64,000 nucleotides of DNA from Ischnura elegans (GCF_921293095.1 NC_060254.1:61550069-61614068); one strand, 5' to 3'. Positions 10,241 through 22,826 are shown, numbered from the stretch's first letter. Numbers and translations: made by a program. The notes: generated from the sequence alone by a model not told the origin.

Positions 10241-13200
10241 CTGAAAACATAAAGTAAGTTCCCTTATTAGTACTTCATTTATGAACTACTCTCTACCACT
10301 ATCTTATAGCCTTCAGTATTTTATTATCTTTCCTCAGTTAAAATTTAAACTAATCATTTTCAAGCAGCAATTACAACAGCTGGAAGTACATATAATGTAG
10401 AAGCCCATTTGAAAATTGAAAAAAGCAGAAGATCTATAAAGATGCTAATGAGAATACTTATTAATATGGCTTCAAAATCCCAAGGAAAACTTGAGAAATA
10501 TTAGCATCCATTGTTGGATGGATTTTGATTGGGAGGTTCCAAATCATAATTTCTGTATCTAATGACATTAGGCCCTGCCATGATATACCATTAGCATCAC
10601 AATCGAGTTCATAGGTTTCACTCGCACCATAGTCCTCTCAAAAACTTAAAACTTTACACTCCTGATTAACTTGTAGGAGAAAAGGTGTTTCAGACCTTTG
10701 CATTCCCAATTGGTTTGTGCATTGACCAGAACTAATCTAGCCATAAATCTGAGGCGAATGATACATTAAAAGCTAACTGAAAGACATAGTATGTACTTAT
10801 GTATACAAATTTTGAAAAAAGTTGTGAGCAAAAAGGTTGACGTCCATGCTAAAATCCAACCCAATTGGTCATGCATTCTTATTGATGCCTTTTTTAATTC
10901 CACATAAAAAATTCATAAACCAACAGTTTAAACCCAGTTTCATTATACAGTGAAACCTGCCTTTAGCGGAACCTGAGCTTAGCGGAAACCTGTATTGTCC
11001 GGAAAATTTTGATGGTCCTGGCGGTCATAATGGGGTTTTACGTGCATTGGTGCCCTCTGTTAAACGGAAACTGTCAAACGCGGAAACGGAATCGATTCCC
11101 GGGCACGCGTTTCTCGGTAAAGCGGAATTGCAAAAAAAATTCCAAAAACAAAGAAGATTCCAAAAACAAGAATATGTGAAGAAAATACAAAATCGTACAT
11201 AGAAATGTTGGTCTCATTAAAAGAATTCGAAGAATGCAGTCTCACCAAAGGTAACACTGATTTGTATAACATCTTGCATTGGACCATTGGCAACGCAGAA
11301 AATTGTATTCTACAGGAAAAAAGGAAAGACAGACAAAAATGACTGATTACTTCAAATAAACAATTTAAAAATAATGCGATGCTGTTCTTTTATTATTTCA
11401 TTATAATTTCGTCTACGTGTAGAATTTGAGTCAAACCAACCTTTTAGGCAACGCATGCAATAGACGTGATATGACTTTGTATTGTCTTTTTTGAATTGTC
11501 AGACCCTGAGTTAAGTGGAATACTGTCTTATCCGGAAAAAAGTGAAGGGCCCGAGAGATTCCGCTTAAGACAGGTTTCACTGTATCAGATTAGAATTTTG
11601 GTGGGAATGAAAATCTAATCTCTTATTCTTGACTACATTATTTGTAATTCGAGGATTTCACTGTCAAGTAAAGGTAACCACAGTGAAAAGTTACATGGTT
11701 GTCATTAACTAGACATTATAAAACTGACCCTTTGTGATTCTAACATGAGAACTTGCTTCCAATGATTCCACATATCATCAGACATCACCAATACCTAGAA
11801 TAGGTATGAGCAGACCTGGTTTGGAACAGAGCAACAGATCTTGAGAATAGGGTAGTTTCCATCATCAAAGAAAATGAGAGGCATTGATTGTGATTCGTTA
11901 TCCACCATTAGTGTATTCATAACATACAAATTATTTGTTTTAGAAATCCCAGTTTAGACGAATGTTAATAGTCAATTTTAACCTCATTTGAAAAAGGCCA
12001 AATTGGCACCCATAAAATGCCACTCCACGTGACGTCACAGGGGCCTAGATGGGATACGAGTAGTCAGGAGTTTTACATCGTCTGAGAATACCAATGCATG
12101 CATGAGGCACAGAGCTCGGGGAAACATCTCTTAGTAATCACCTATCAAAATTGCATATGGTCGGAAAGTTTCCTTCGTTTGATTGGGTATTAATAATCCT
12201 TATTTAAGCCACGCGCTACCTTCTAGCAGGGTACTCTGCTACCTGCTAGCAGCCTGCATAGTAGAGGCGCTCATAGCCTCCCACCAAGGTGGCCTAACAC
12301 AGTGGCAGCCAGAACCAGAATTACGTCACACGGGCTTTTCCCAGCATTCATACTAAGCCGTCAAATTTCGCGCGCTTGAAAATTTTTATTTTTCATTTAA
12401 TCGTAAAAAATAGATATGGTCATTATAAATCTAAAAACGTGAAATATATACTCCAGGAGTAATAATCTATCAATTTAGGCAATAAAAAAATAGGAAACCA
12501 CCCTATTGTAACAAAATTCATTAAGAGTCTGTAGCTTTAAAAATTCTCAAACCTATTAAAGGAAGTAAAACCTATAGATACATTTAATACTATGAAATGA
12601 AACTCCCACATCATTACTGTCATATAAAATTAACATAATACCAGAAATTTAAAGTACAAATATTCTTACCAACATCAGAAGTGAAGTCTGGAGTAACATG
12701 AAGTGGAATTGGAAGCACAAGTTGAGTATACTTCAAGCTTATACAAAACTCATGACATTTATTGTAGGAAACAACTGATGGGGACTTCTGAGTTATTTTC
12801 TGGCAGCCTGCTTCTATTTCTTCCTCACTTTGAAGGGTAACTGAAAACTGATAAAGAAACTGTAAGTTAAGCAATGACAAGTGGGAGTGAGATTAATTAA
12901 AAGTAGATCAAATAAAAAGCACATCATATTTGAATGGCAAGACATATACATATCAGCTGACCTAAATCATAGGTTAATTTTATATAGGTAATGATGGTGT
13001 GAGTTCATTACTTGGAGTAAGAAATGCATGACAGGTATACAAGGAGTCAATGACCCAATTACCTACTTTTGATACAAGATAAAACAGGCCTCTTAATTTT
13101 TTACAGAATATGAAAGATACATAATATATAATTGAATGACTTTTAATATTACTATTGAAGTGCATTAATTACTTTGAGAGATGTCAGAGAACTATCCTGA

Positions 13201-16200
13201 AATGAATTTTTCCCAATGCACATTGCACAGTATTTTTGTCAGGGAATTTGTCCTTACATGAGAGACGTTTTCAAGCATGAGGTTGCCATCAAACTACTTT
13301 CTAACTGATTTTACAAGTACATCAAATCCAATCAAATCAAATCCAAGGAAGCCTCTAATACTCGTTAGGATATATGTACTGAACTTTAACCACACACAAG
13401 CAATAGAAGAGAAGTCCACAAAATGATGAAAATACATACAATGACAGCCCAATGCCACAGATCAAAGCTCAGGAGAAAGCAGCACTTGGCTGACTGCTGT
13501 AGGTTTATAAATAACTACTCAAAGTAATCCATGTAAAATTTGAACATTTAAGATAAAATAATACTCCCAATAAAAAGTCCAGAAGAAGTATTAGTAAATA
13601 AGTACAATGTGATAATTTCCAAAAAATGATACCTTCATGAATACAAATCACTAAGTTGATAAAAATACTGTGCTACTGGCCATAAATACATTTCTGTGCG
13701 TATCAATTTAATTCAAAGAATACCTATAACCATAAGATGAAACATAAAAAACAACATAAATACAGCAAATGAAAGAATAACTACTGACCTGAACACAAGG
13801 GATCGTTGCTTCAGAAAAGTCAAATGTCCCCACAATATCTTCACCTAGTTTGTAAGCAAGTTTAAAGATGCAAAACCTCACAACATTTCCCTTGCTGTTG
13901 GTAATGTTGAAATAGTATGGATACCTCCTGGCAGTGATATTCTAAATAGAAGAATAGTTTTCCATAGTGACTAAAAAAATGCAATCATGGTTCAAAGAGA
14001 AAAATCAATAACTGAAAAGTCTGCATACCTGAAGAAGTTGCATTGCAATTTCCAAAGGGCTCTCTTTTGGCTTGGATTCAATGAAAGGGCTACTGGGTGC
14101 AAGGTCATCATTGTCAGCACACAATGATACATCAGATACTCCTACAAAAGTATAAAAATAGAGAAAAATTATAGTTTCATAGCCACTATCTAGAAGCTTT
14201 ATTTCCATAGCAAGTGCATCAAAAATCCTTAAGAAACTATGCTTGCTCAGAACTCAAAAGAGTACGGAATGAGTAGGGATATTGATGGTTGCACAATAGC
14301 CACAAACTTAGACCAATGTTAATACCACATGGCCTTTGAGGAACACAGGAATCTACAAAAACTATGCACATCTTCCAATGTGAATGTACTGGAACTAAGT
14401 GGTTCATAATTATTGAGTTTCTCTAATCAATGATCCACACTATCAGTGCATTAAAGACACCATCGTCATGATTCTGCAAAAGCCTCCCATACCAATTGTC
14501 CATATTGTTCAACTGCCAAAAATTACTCTTGAATCCATACCAGCACTGAACAACCACATCCGACACAAAAACCTTCTGCAAATCTGTAAATACTACCCAG
14601 ATCTGTTTTATAATTTTCTCACTCAGCATCCAAACCTGTGTCCCACATCCACCTGCCCAGTTTCAAGACAGAGAGTCACGAAACGCATCAGTTACTCAGT
14701 GAAGTGAAATTAATCACCGAAGTCAAAATAACACTCAATGGGATGGACTTTCATTTACCTCCCCTATCAAGAAATAATTAAAAAAGTGTATCATTTATTA
14801 CGTGTCCACAACCGAACTGTATTTTGTTGTTATTGTTTGCCATTTCAATTATTTCATCTTGAAAATCAATTTATATTGCTGTGTTTTATCATTGATGAGT
14901 CATAAATTGTTTTCACCAACTCATACGTCACTAGTTCATAAGAGGGTTTCTTTTTTTGTTTGTTACGTGCAGTTTTATGGTTTGAATTATATTTTGTTTT
15001 GCTGAAAGTTTTGAGTAACTGTTTTGTGTTTTAACTCCTTCACCGGTTATCTTAAAAAAAAATCCCTCACCATTCCTTTTGCCCCGGTCATTTTTCTTTT
15101 CCTTAAATACGTTGTGGAAGAGGGCATAAGCGTCCCAATGTTACCCATCAGGTCGAATCGGGAACCCCCCACCCGCAATTATCTCCAAAGAAGGGGAATA
15201 TTTTTATTTTCTGCAAATTGTACGAAGAGAGTGACAGTTTTGTCCCGTAGGTCCCATGCGGGAGGGATCCACGCAGATTTATATATTTTTTTTGCTTTTG
15301 TGAGACATCTCTCCCCGGTTCTATTTAGAAATCCAGGCGAGCCAGGGGTTGGATGCCACAATACCTATCAATTAGCCAAATATCTTTCTTCTTTTATCTT
15401 ATGTCTGACCAAGAAAAATAATGAGGTCCTAGCAGCTCCCAGACTTATCTCCAAGTAGTTCTTGAAGAAATGCATGGCTTTCCATTGTACTACATTGAGT
15501 TTATGGATTAAGTCCTACAGATCTGGATGAAAATGTGTTCTGTGAAATAAAGTCAAGTAGGGCCAAGTCAGCCCTAATCTGTGCTGCCCAGACAGTATGG
15601 TGACAAAATATCCAGCTCACTGCTTGAATACAAAAAATCTCCATGCATTCAACGATGATTTTTGTCTTTTTTTCAGGAGGTTTTTCCTGACCATAATCTA
15701 ATTTCCCTGACTTTCAGTCACAATTTTTACTCCCCTAACCAGTATGAACCCTGTATTATCTATTCATTTTAACCACCTGATCATTCACATTTTGCATGAT
15801 TCCCGTTAAACTACTTACTTTTAATGTCTTAGTTTCAGTTTAGTAAAAATATAACTCCTATAGGAGATACTTACCAGTAACTACCAACACACGCAGTGGC
15901 ACCTTCAGTAATTTGATTGCAGAATTCACCCTTTGTGTTCCAACTGTTATTTTGTAGGAGTATTTAACAGACAGACCTCGGTATGATGGTGGCGCTTCGT
16001 TGGGAAGCTTTTCCTTGAAAACAACTGCCAAAGTAATGAAAGATTACAATGAGTAACAGCATCCCTACTAAAAACAATAAAGGAAAAAATGAACATCAAC
16101 AGAATGTGAAAATCATAAACAGAAGTGTATCTTACATGTTTTGCTCTCTCCAGGTGTCAATCTTAGGTCACAAAACAATATCACCGGTTTAGTCGAAAAA

Positions 16201-16732
16201 ACAACATGACCCCGATCGCCACGACATGGAGCAAAAGATGTATCTGGAAGAAAGCATTCTATGTTTGGCTTCAACAACCTTTAATCTTACAAATGGTGGC
16301 AGAAAAATAAAAGAAACAGAAAATAAAGATGCAACACTAATAGAAAATGAATGCATAGTTTAAATGCGTCGGATATCCTTAAAAATTATTCAGCGCTTAC
16401 CAGTGTTTGAAGTTGATATTTGCTCGGCGGTAACAGCTCCGTACTCAGGGTATCTGACTTTAGCTTCGTTAACCAAACACTGACAATGTATTTGAGCACT
16501 TGCCCAAGCTAAATTTTCGAATGCATCACTGAAAAACGATACCATGTGACGAGTTACTACTTGCTGACACTGGACTGGGCTGAAGTAATAGTTGCATATC
16601 ACATACTTACGTATTACTTTGAGATTTCGAATGAGAAGGAAGAACGGGATGATGAAATGTGATCCTGCACTCAACAGTTTCTCCGGCTAAATAGAGAGGG
16701 CCGCGAACTAACTTCGCAGTCACTTCAATCAT
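10017..16732 (-). CDS. RGP1: RGP1, Rab6A-GEF complex partner (eight exons)
   Basis: With RIC1, RGP1 forms the Golgi exchange factor that activates Rab6 for retrograde transport. Eight exons (16611-16732, 16401-16528, 16136-16243, 15875-16024, 14029-14141, 13789-13941, 12670-12847, 10017-10240) join with matching phases into 391 residues, the length of human RGP1. Landmarks in order: [20 protein letters not shown] at the N-terminus; [12 protein letters not shown] near 50; [20 protein letters not shown] near 95-115; [20 protein letters not shown] near 130-150; LAPSSPFIE near 185; [20 protein letters not shown] near 230; [11 protein letters not shown] near 300; [12 protein letters not shown] near 320; and [10 protein letters not shown] near 365. 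These follow the arrestin-like beta-sandwich family pattern. The start is the conserved MIEV. No break is visible. The last intron holds a partial copy of exon 8 and two MITEs. Confidence 0.95.
10461..10637 (-). pseudogene. Partial second copy of RGP1 exon 8 in intron 7
   Basis: About 115 bases match exon 8 closely. Read on the minus strand the copy is open for 58 codons, from [20 protein letters not shown] to a TAA, and contains [20 protein letters not shown] and [10 protein letters not shown] before diverging to LGILKPY. An AG at the 5' end (TTTTTGAG) would splice in frame from exon 7. The [10 protein letters not shown] strand of the real exon is missing, so a decaying duplicate is the safer call. 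An alternative last exon remains possible. Confidence 0.6.
10948..11582. mobile_element. TA-flanked MITE with CAGTGAAACCTG ends
   Basis: The 635-bp element starts CAGTGAAACCTGCCTTTAGC and ends with the inverted GCTTAAGACAGGTTTCACTG, flanked by TA at 10946-10947 and 11583-11584. Several subterminal repeats of the AGCGGAA and CCGGAAAA type occur at both ends. It carries no transposase. The ends resemble pogo/Tigger-like Tc1-mariner elements. It lies in RGP1 intron 7. Confidence 0.8.
11848..12505 (-). mobile_element. MITE, GGGTGGTTTCC family, copy 2
   Basis: Opposite orientation to copy 1 at 936-1589. It begins TAGGGTAGTTTCC and ends GGAAACCACCCTA. It shares the GTGACGTCAC block and the ATGCATGCAT landmark. 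It lies inside RGP1 intron 7. Confidence 0.8.
12670..12847 (-). CDS. RGP1: RGP1 exon 7
   Basis: Encodes [11 protein letters not shown], then [20 protein letters not shown], the strand pair before the final domain. It ends in phase 1 at GTAAGA. Confidence 0.92.
12848..13788. other. RGP1 intron 6
   Basis: No element with readable ends was found in this intron. Confidence 0.5.
13789..13941 (-). CDS. RGP1: RGP1 exon 6
   Basis: Fifty-one codons in phase 0. It encodes [20 protein letters not shown] and [20 protein letters not shown], matching [30 protein letters not shown] in the human protein. Confidence 0.93.
14029..14141 (-). CDS. RGP1: RGP1 exon 5
   Basis: Encodes [20 protein letters not shown] and a short helix-like stretch ending MQLLQ. 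LAPSSPF corresponds to the human VAPSSPFLE linker. Confidence 0.88.
14142..15874. other. RGP1 intron 4
   Basis: A 144-codon frame on the + strand at 15024-15458 lies in a GC-richer patch (about 15040-15360). It has no recognised motif and is probably repeat-derived. A short TTCCCTGACTTT motif near 15700 matches the repeat family at 48.4 and 62.7 kb. Confidence 0.4.
15875..16024 (-). CDS. RGP1: RGP1 exon 4
   Basis: Encodes [20 protein letters not shown] and [20 protein letters not shown], the conserved end of the first arrestin-like domain. Phase 1 at both ends. Confidence 0.93.
16136..16243 (-). CDS. RGP1: RGP1 exon 3
   Basis: The acceptor is TTTCTTCCAG and the donor GTAAGA. It encodes [20 protein letters not shown] followed by [10 protein letters not shown], matching the human RGERGQ...[16 protein letters not shown]. 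Confidence 0.93.
16401..16528 (-). CDS. RGP1: RGP1 exon 2
   Basis: The acceptor is CGTTTTTCAG and the donor GTAAGC. It encodes [19 protein letters not shown], nearly identical to the human [11 protein letters not shown] block. Confidence 0.93.
16611..16732 (-). CDS. RGP1: RGP1 exon 1
   Basis: Encodes [20 protein letters not shown] and the following strand, 40 codons plus two bases, ending at a GTAAGT donor. It matches the conserved RGPxxLAGE start of RGP1. Confidence 0.92.
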
Positions 16733-17114
16733 TTTATACACGATAAGCGTCAATGACTTCCTTCGAAGTTCGACAGCATTTAATTATTTTTTTAATCAAA
16801 GGTACCTAAAGCTTACAAGTATCTAGCATAAGCCCGTCATAATTGGGTCAATATACCTTAGCACGGCTTTTAACACGCATTAGATTAACACTTAAAGTCA
16901 TCACATTTCATTAATAACACAAACTTTCTCCAGGATTGTTTCCAATCCACCATTTTCGACTGCCTGCCACGACAAATTTCGTTCGGCAGTTTTCTATCGA
17001 CGCTGGCGATACCTCGATTTCGCGATATTTTCGATCCCGATCGTGGGTAGGCGGTGAAGTCAAAGTTTTGTTGAATGTAATGTAGGTACCAAGGCCCTTG
17101 TAGGTACTAATGGA

Positions 17115-17264
17115 ATGAAATCTTTCACTGTGTTAAAACGGATGAACGAGGTTGAGGCATTACGCGACGAAGTTCCTTTTTCAGCAAACATATTGCATAA
17201 GTTAAATATAGAAGAAAGCACACCCGAAAGTCATTCCAAAAAATTATTGTCGCCCTATAGTTGA
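17115..17264 (+). CDS. Small unrecognised ORF divergent from RGP1
   Basis: A 49-codon frame starts MKSFTVLKRMNEVEALRDEV and ends KKLLSPYS. It is polar and looks helical, and starts about 380 bases from the RGP1 start codon on the opposite strand, the usual place for a divergently transcribed gene. No family was recognised and no further exon could be linked. It may be a first exon, a micropeptide or chance. Confidence 0.25.
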   Translation: MKSFTVLKRMNEVEALRDEVPFSANILHKLNIEESTPESHSKKLLSPYS

Positions 17265-17635
17265 CTCATTGTTTTCTGACTTTTGGCGTCAATGGGTATG
17301 TCCGACAGTGGCGGATCTATGGAGGGGAGGGGCGGTTAAGGGGCATCCCTTGGGTATCCAATTTACGCTAGATAGAATGGTTATTTTGTTCGGACCCGCA
17401 ATAAACTGCTGCGAGGTTACCAACTCTTAGCCCCCCTCCCTTATTGTTCCTATCTTGGATCTGCAATACTGATGTCTGATATCTGTTTGACATCGGTATC
17501 TTGAATAGCAATTGGAGATTAATTGTATTTTAGATTTTCCATAACCTTCCACGAGCATATCTCAAATTTGTGCATTTTTAAATATATTTAAGATGGTACA
17601 TATTTAATCAGTGAAAAATGGTGATCAACAATATA
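17265..17635. other. Intergenic DNA
   Basis: Nothing recognised apart from low-complexity G-rich patches. Confidence 0.4.
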
Positions 17636-17775
17636 TGGCGGATCCAGGATAGTGACAGGGGGGGCTAGCCGAGTGACCGTGGGGGGTAACTTCCCTGCAG
17701 TAGTGGGGGTCTGAACAAAATTACCATTTTATTTAGTGTTAATTAGATACCTTAAGGGTGGGGCTCTAGGCCCTC
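17636..17775 (+). repeat. Dispersed repeat related to the outer part of 47.3-47.75 kb
   Basis: The blocks GGATCCAGGATAGTGACAGG and GGGTCTGAACAAAATTACCA recur with small changes at 47335-47360 and 47695-47725. There they are separated by another repeat. The class is unknown. Confidence 0.55.
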
Positions 17776-20700
17776 TTAGCCCCTCATTAAATCCACCACT
17801 AGTTATCAGGTGATGAGGGATCCAGAATTTTTTTGTGGATGGGGCACAAGCTCTTGACAGGAGAGTGCAGGCTTCAAGTTTTGAAATGAGGCAAACTGCA
17901 AGGGTGAATTAAGGTTGTTCTTTTGGGTAGGGCCGGTTCAAGCAGTAAGTAAAGTACATAGTATAGCATAGGGTACCAAGCAAAAGGGGATGCCTAAGCG
18001 ATGGTTTTTAAGCCCTAAAAATATCCCTTTCAATATATAAGAGCAAGCACATCATAAGTTCACACTGATATTTTAGCCTCAGCCCATATTGTTTTAGGGG
18101 TCAGATGGAAGATGGGACTTTCTAGTCCCAATCTCGTCCAATAAGGATGTATTATTATTATTCATAAAGTATTCATATTTTAAAAAAAATGTATGCAGAG
18201 AGATCCCTACAGAGCCATGCGTGCTGGCTTGAGGTCGGCCATGCGGGGGCAGGTTTTGCACCCACCGGGAGTCAGATGAGGACCTAGCAGGACGACACCA
18301 GTTGACACCCCTCTCGCCAGCTGTGGGGGCATATACAAGGCCTTACCGGGGACAAGACAGGACTGCTTCCTCATCGTTGCGTGTGCCCTCGTCGCTTCGT
18401 TACTGCAGCTTGGGCCGCCATCCGGCGGTCTTCCAGTCAGCTCCAGTGCCTAGCGTGTTAACCTACCCTCTCCTTCCCCTCCTAGCCCTACTCCACCTCT
18501 ACCACGGCTATTTTCTCGTTCATTTGTATTACCATAATATAATAAATAACTCGCCGTAGGCTGGCAAGTTCTTTTTTTTGTTTTACCCCGTCGAGTTCCT
18601 TATTTACCCTTTTCCCCTTACTTCTGGGAGGTAGTAGCCCTTCACTACTACTTCTCAGGTTATTTTTGAGGGGGGCACCAGAATGTCATTCGCTTACCCT
18701 AGAAAAATGCCCAGAACCGGCCCTGGTTTTGGGGGAGTAAAGATGGTTCATTACTTTCCGTTGTGCCTAGGTGGTATCCCATACACCACACATGCAAAGG
18801 CTGGTAATACCCATATACCAAGGGCATACCCATGATCAAAATTATAGGGGGCAAGCCCTTGTCGTTCAAGTTGTAACACAGGAAAGTTTAAGGAAACAAA
18901 AATTTCAAGAAAATTATAACAGTGCTGTATTATTTCTTTAAATTATTTCGAAAAAATATTTTTATTTTAATTACGTGTTTTATACTAATATCACTTTTCA
19001 TGGATAAAAAGGAAATTTGTTCAAAACTTTTATTTTGAACTACATTTACCTGTGCTTCTAGGGGAGGCAGCTTCCCCCTCCTGCTGGATACGCCCATGCG
19101 GTATACATAAAATACACAGATAACTATTGTATTTCAAAAATATATGCTTGATATATAAAATTATTACATATATTTCATACATACTGTAGCAAGTGTGCTT
19201 GGATGCAATTCCTCTCAGCGATAATGCATCTGAGGTCTGATAAGTGTAAAAAAGATTGAATTAGATATTCAAGATAAAATTTTCGAGCATTGTTTATTGC
19301 GCAGGAGGAATAAAATTTTTCATTGGAGAGCCACCTTAAAGATTACCATCTTTTCAAACTTTTAATCAATCCAGGAAGGCTCCCCTTCCATCCATCTTAA
19401 CCCTTTCTAACCCAGAGCTGTATCTGGGAGAAATCAAATTTCAAGATTTTTCATTTTGAAAACTTGAAAATTTTACACTCAATGATAATTATCCTGGCAG
19501 CTAAATATTTCATCATTAAAATTTACACTAGAAAATAATATCTAATTTAGATATCTCCTAAATAGAGCTGAAAGTTTAAACATTTTTGATGTTGCTTAGA
19601 AGCAACATTGGGTTATAAAGGGTTGATCCGTCATTGGCCAGGTGTGGGGAAATTGGGAGCACTAGATAAAACTTGTTGCGATTGCTCTCAAAATATTTCC
19701 TGGTATCTTCTTTAATTCATCAATTGCTTCTAGAAAGTCTACCGTATGGTAGATCTATGGTAAAATGATGGATTTTGAAAATTTCAATTCCTCCACACCT
19801 TTGATGAATCACTCAGGAACAAGATATCTACTAGGATAGTATCAGGCATAACTTTGTGAATTCATGTTGAACCACTGGACGGTTGGATTCATATTGGACA
19901 ATTCATATTGAAACAGTGATAAAACTTTGTACCCTTCCTCAGTATTATTTATTTCACAATCATGGTGTTGTTGAACAATCGGCATTGCCAGTTGAACAAA
20001 TGTTATTAATTAATTGTTGCTAAATATGTTCTGTAAATTGCTAGCCTGGAAATGTTGCCCTCCGATTGCTTAAAAAATAGAAGATATTTTTAATATGTAC
20101 CAATACTTAAAAAAATATTATTTTAATATAAAAGTCATAAATATGTATCAGTTTGCCTGCCGGACCCTGGTGCCCCTATAAGATAATCCTGGATCCGCCC
20201 TTGCCATTATCTGATTATATTTCTAATGTATACTCCACAAACTCTTTCAAGTTTGATCTCCTTTCATATTTTCAGCTTTTGTGGTACTTTGCAAACCTGA
20301 AGGTTATCCCAAATTGAGATGTACATTTATGTTTGAAAAGAAATTTCAAACAGGCAATTAAAAAAAGCTATACATAAAGTTTACAACATATGAAAATATT
20401 TCAAAATAGGTTCTTCTTGCATGGATATACATATACATTTCCACGAGATTCCTAAGAATCATATGCACCATCGTAGCACTTCTCCACAATGACCTAAGAC
20501 GTCCTCCTTCCTACCTGTTTGCTGGTGATAAGACATCAAAATGATACATATTCTTTTACAGGAGTTTTCAATCGATGGAGGTAAAAATAAGTATGAGGAG
20601 CCATGCCTCAACTGGTAGGAGACTAAGCAACCATCTCTACACTTGAAGTGTCCAATGGTCAGGTTTACAACCAACATACGTACTTTTGAAAGGGATAGTA

Positions 20701-20879
20701 CAGCTGGAGGAATCAATTAGGAAAATCTCAGGCAAAAAAATATAGAAATGATGGGGGACTGGGATCTATCGTTGGAGAAGGCAGACATGGAAACAAAATA
20801 ATTAGGAGAATTTGGGTTTGGAATGAGAAACAACTGGGGAGAGAAAGTAGTATAATTTTGCTGGAGGGAGCCATTATTC
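17776..20879. other. Intergenic DNA with a GC-rich patch
   Basis: No gene is supported. A GC-rich patch at about 18190-18560 contains an 85-codon frame of low-complexity composition and is probably an old repeat. The rest is AT-rich. Confidence 0.4.
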
Positions 20880-22075
20880 ATCGCTAACCCATGGTTCAAT
20901 CATCTTAAAGGGTGGAAGTATTAATGGAAGAGTTGACGGGAAACAGGGTGATATCAGATAAACTACATCATAGCAAGAGAGAGATTTAGGTATGGTGTGA
21001 AAAACTTGCGCAGTTTCCCAATGAGTAATGCAGATTCAGATCACAACCTAGTGCTTATGAGATGCAACATAAGATTCAAGAGACTGAGGAAAGGCAGGCG
21101 AGAAAATGGAGTGTAGAAGCTCTGTAGGGGACTATGAGGAGAAAATACCAGGAACTAATGGAAAATATTTGGAAGATTGGAGATATGCAGACTATTTAGG
21201 AAAGTTGGGATAAGATTAAAACTGGAATAGTCGAAGTGGCTGAGAAGCAAATTAGATACGTTGATAGTTTAAGACTAAAGAAACTATGGAAAACAGAGTA
21301 AATGACAAAAGGAAATGGAAGAGAGATGAAAGTGGAACAGGGCAAGAGGTAAGTGGAGAGAAGGAACATGGCCAATGAGCAAGGCTAAAGAATGTATAGA
21401 GAAATAAATAATCAATTACTGTGGGAAACCAAGAAAAGAAGTTAGGTAGAAAAGACAGTGTGATAACATGGACAAGTTTCAGAAAGATAGAAAGGAGGAC
21501 ACACTGAATGTCCAAGTAAATTCACTACTGGCCAGCAAAAGAGGGCAAGCCATGTCAAAAATTGAAGCTAAGAATGGAGGGATGCCAACTGAGCATAATC
21601 AGGTCAGGATTAAGTAGGAGGAATACATGGAAGATGTGTAGGATAGCAGGAACATGCTGGAAAGGTTGAACATCAAGGAGGAAAGTGTGGTGGAGGAGAA
21701 TAATGTTGGACCAGGGAACTTAGATGTGGAAGTCGAGGGAGCCCTTCATGATATGAAGACTAGGAAACTGGTGGGGGTAAACAATACCCTGTTTGAGCTT
21801 CTGAATAATATAGGGACGGAAGTTAGGAGAAGGTTTTTTGAACGAATATGCAGAATCTAGTAGAAGGAGAATGTCGAGAGGATTTTGTGGTGGCAGTTCC
21901 ATTTCCGCCACCAAAAAGAAGAAAATAGGAGAATGCAGAGACCTTAGACCTATTAGTCTAACACTCTGCATGACAAAAGTGGTACTATGGATTCTAAATA
22001 TACAAATAGAGGCAAGAGCAAACAAGTAGGCATTTGGGCAATTTTGGCTGGATTTCTAAAAGTCAACCCATGATT
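20880..22075 (+). mobile_element. Decayed LINE fragment (endonuclease/RT family), N-terminal RT side
   Basis: Broken frames encode the region just before and at the start of the RT. Readable pieces include LGNLDVEVEGAL-like sequence (GNLDVEVEGALHDMKTRKLV), then LLNNIGTEVRRRFFERICRI, and in the next frame CRDLRPISLTLCMTKVV. The same blocks occur in the 29.5-kb copy. Many stops and frame changes show an old insertion. The clade is not assigned. Confidence 0.7.
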
Positions 22076-22824
22076 AAAAAGATGTAAATCTCCTGATGAG
22101 GAGTCAAATTTAGATGTGACTCTCCTCTAACACCATGGCACTTTACCCATAGGAACTAACTCAGTGGAATGTTGCAGGAGTAGGGTAAAAAAACTAGTCA
22201 TTTCTGGGTAATAGAAAGCTCTTGATCACTGGATGCTGTGCAGGGACGCTGAAGATTTGGGTAGTTTTGCTACCAAGTCTTCAGTCTTCAGCATCTTATT
22301 TGCTTGGGATAGCCTTTAGTTAACTTGCATTTAGTGCGGCATACTCAGACTTGTTCCCTTACCATGGCTTTCCCAAACCCAATCCTATTTTAGCTGAGTG
22401 ATTACATTTTGGTGTCAGTCAGTGGGATCTTCCTTCTTTTGCTGGGAAGTGCAGTAATACCAAGTTGTAAAAAGGTAGGCGACTATGGCAGGCAGACACA
22501 AGTTAGCCCAGCCTGACTGGCTTGCCAAGTATGCTTTCCTTTTTTTTAAGGCTAACACTATCGCTTATGTAAACATTACAAATGCTCATAAATAAATTAT
22601 ACCTACCAACTCATGTTTACGCATAAAAACCATTCATTATTTCATTCCTAACATTGAAATTAACACTGGACGGGGTTGATAACGGAGATGTTCAATGAAG
22701 TTATCCCCTCTTACTATTTAAAAAAAAATACTTAACTTTACATAAAGACAATTCTTAATGGATAAAAAGAAATAATAAAGAATAGCACTGCTTTAAACAC
22801 CCTGAGTTCTCTGTGTTCTTCTTC
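22076..22824. other. Intergenic DNA
   Basis: Nothing recognised between the LINE fragment and the mariner element. Confidence 0.4.
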
Positions 22825-22826
22825 TA

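Noticed and set aside
15024-15458. 144-codon open frame on the + strand
   Set aside because: No family motif. It lies antisense inside an RGP1 intron in a GC-richer, probably repeat-derived patch.
18302-18559. 85-codon frame rich in Pro, Leu and Tyr
   Set aside because: Low-complexity composition, no motif, no splice partners; more likely an old repeat.
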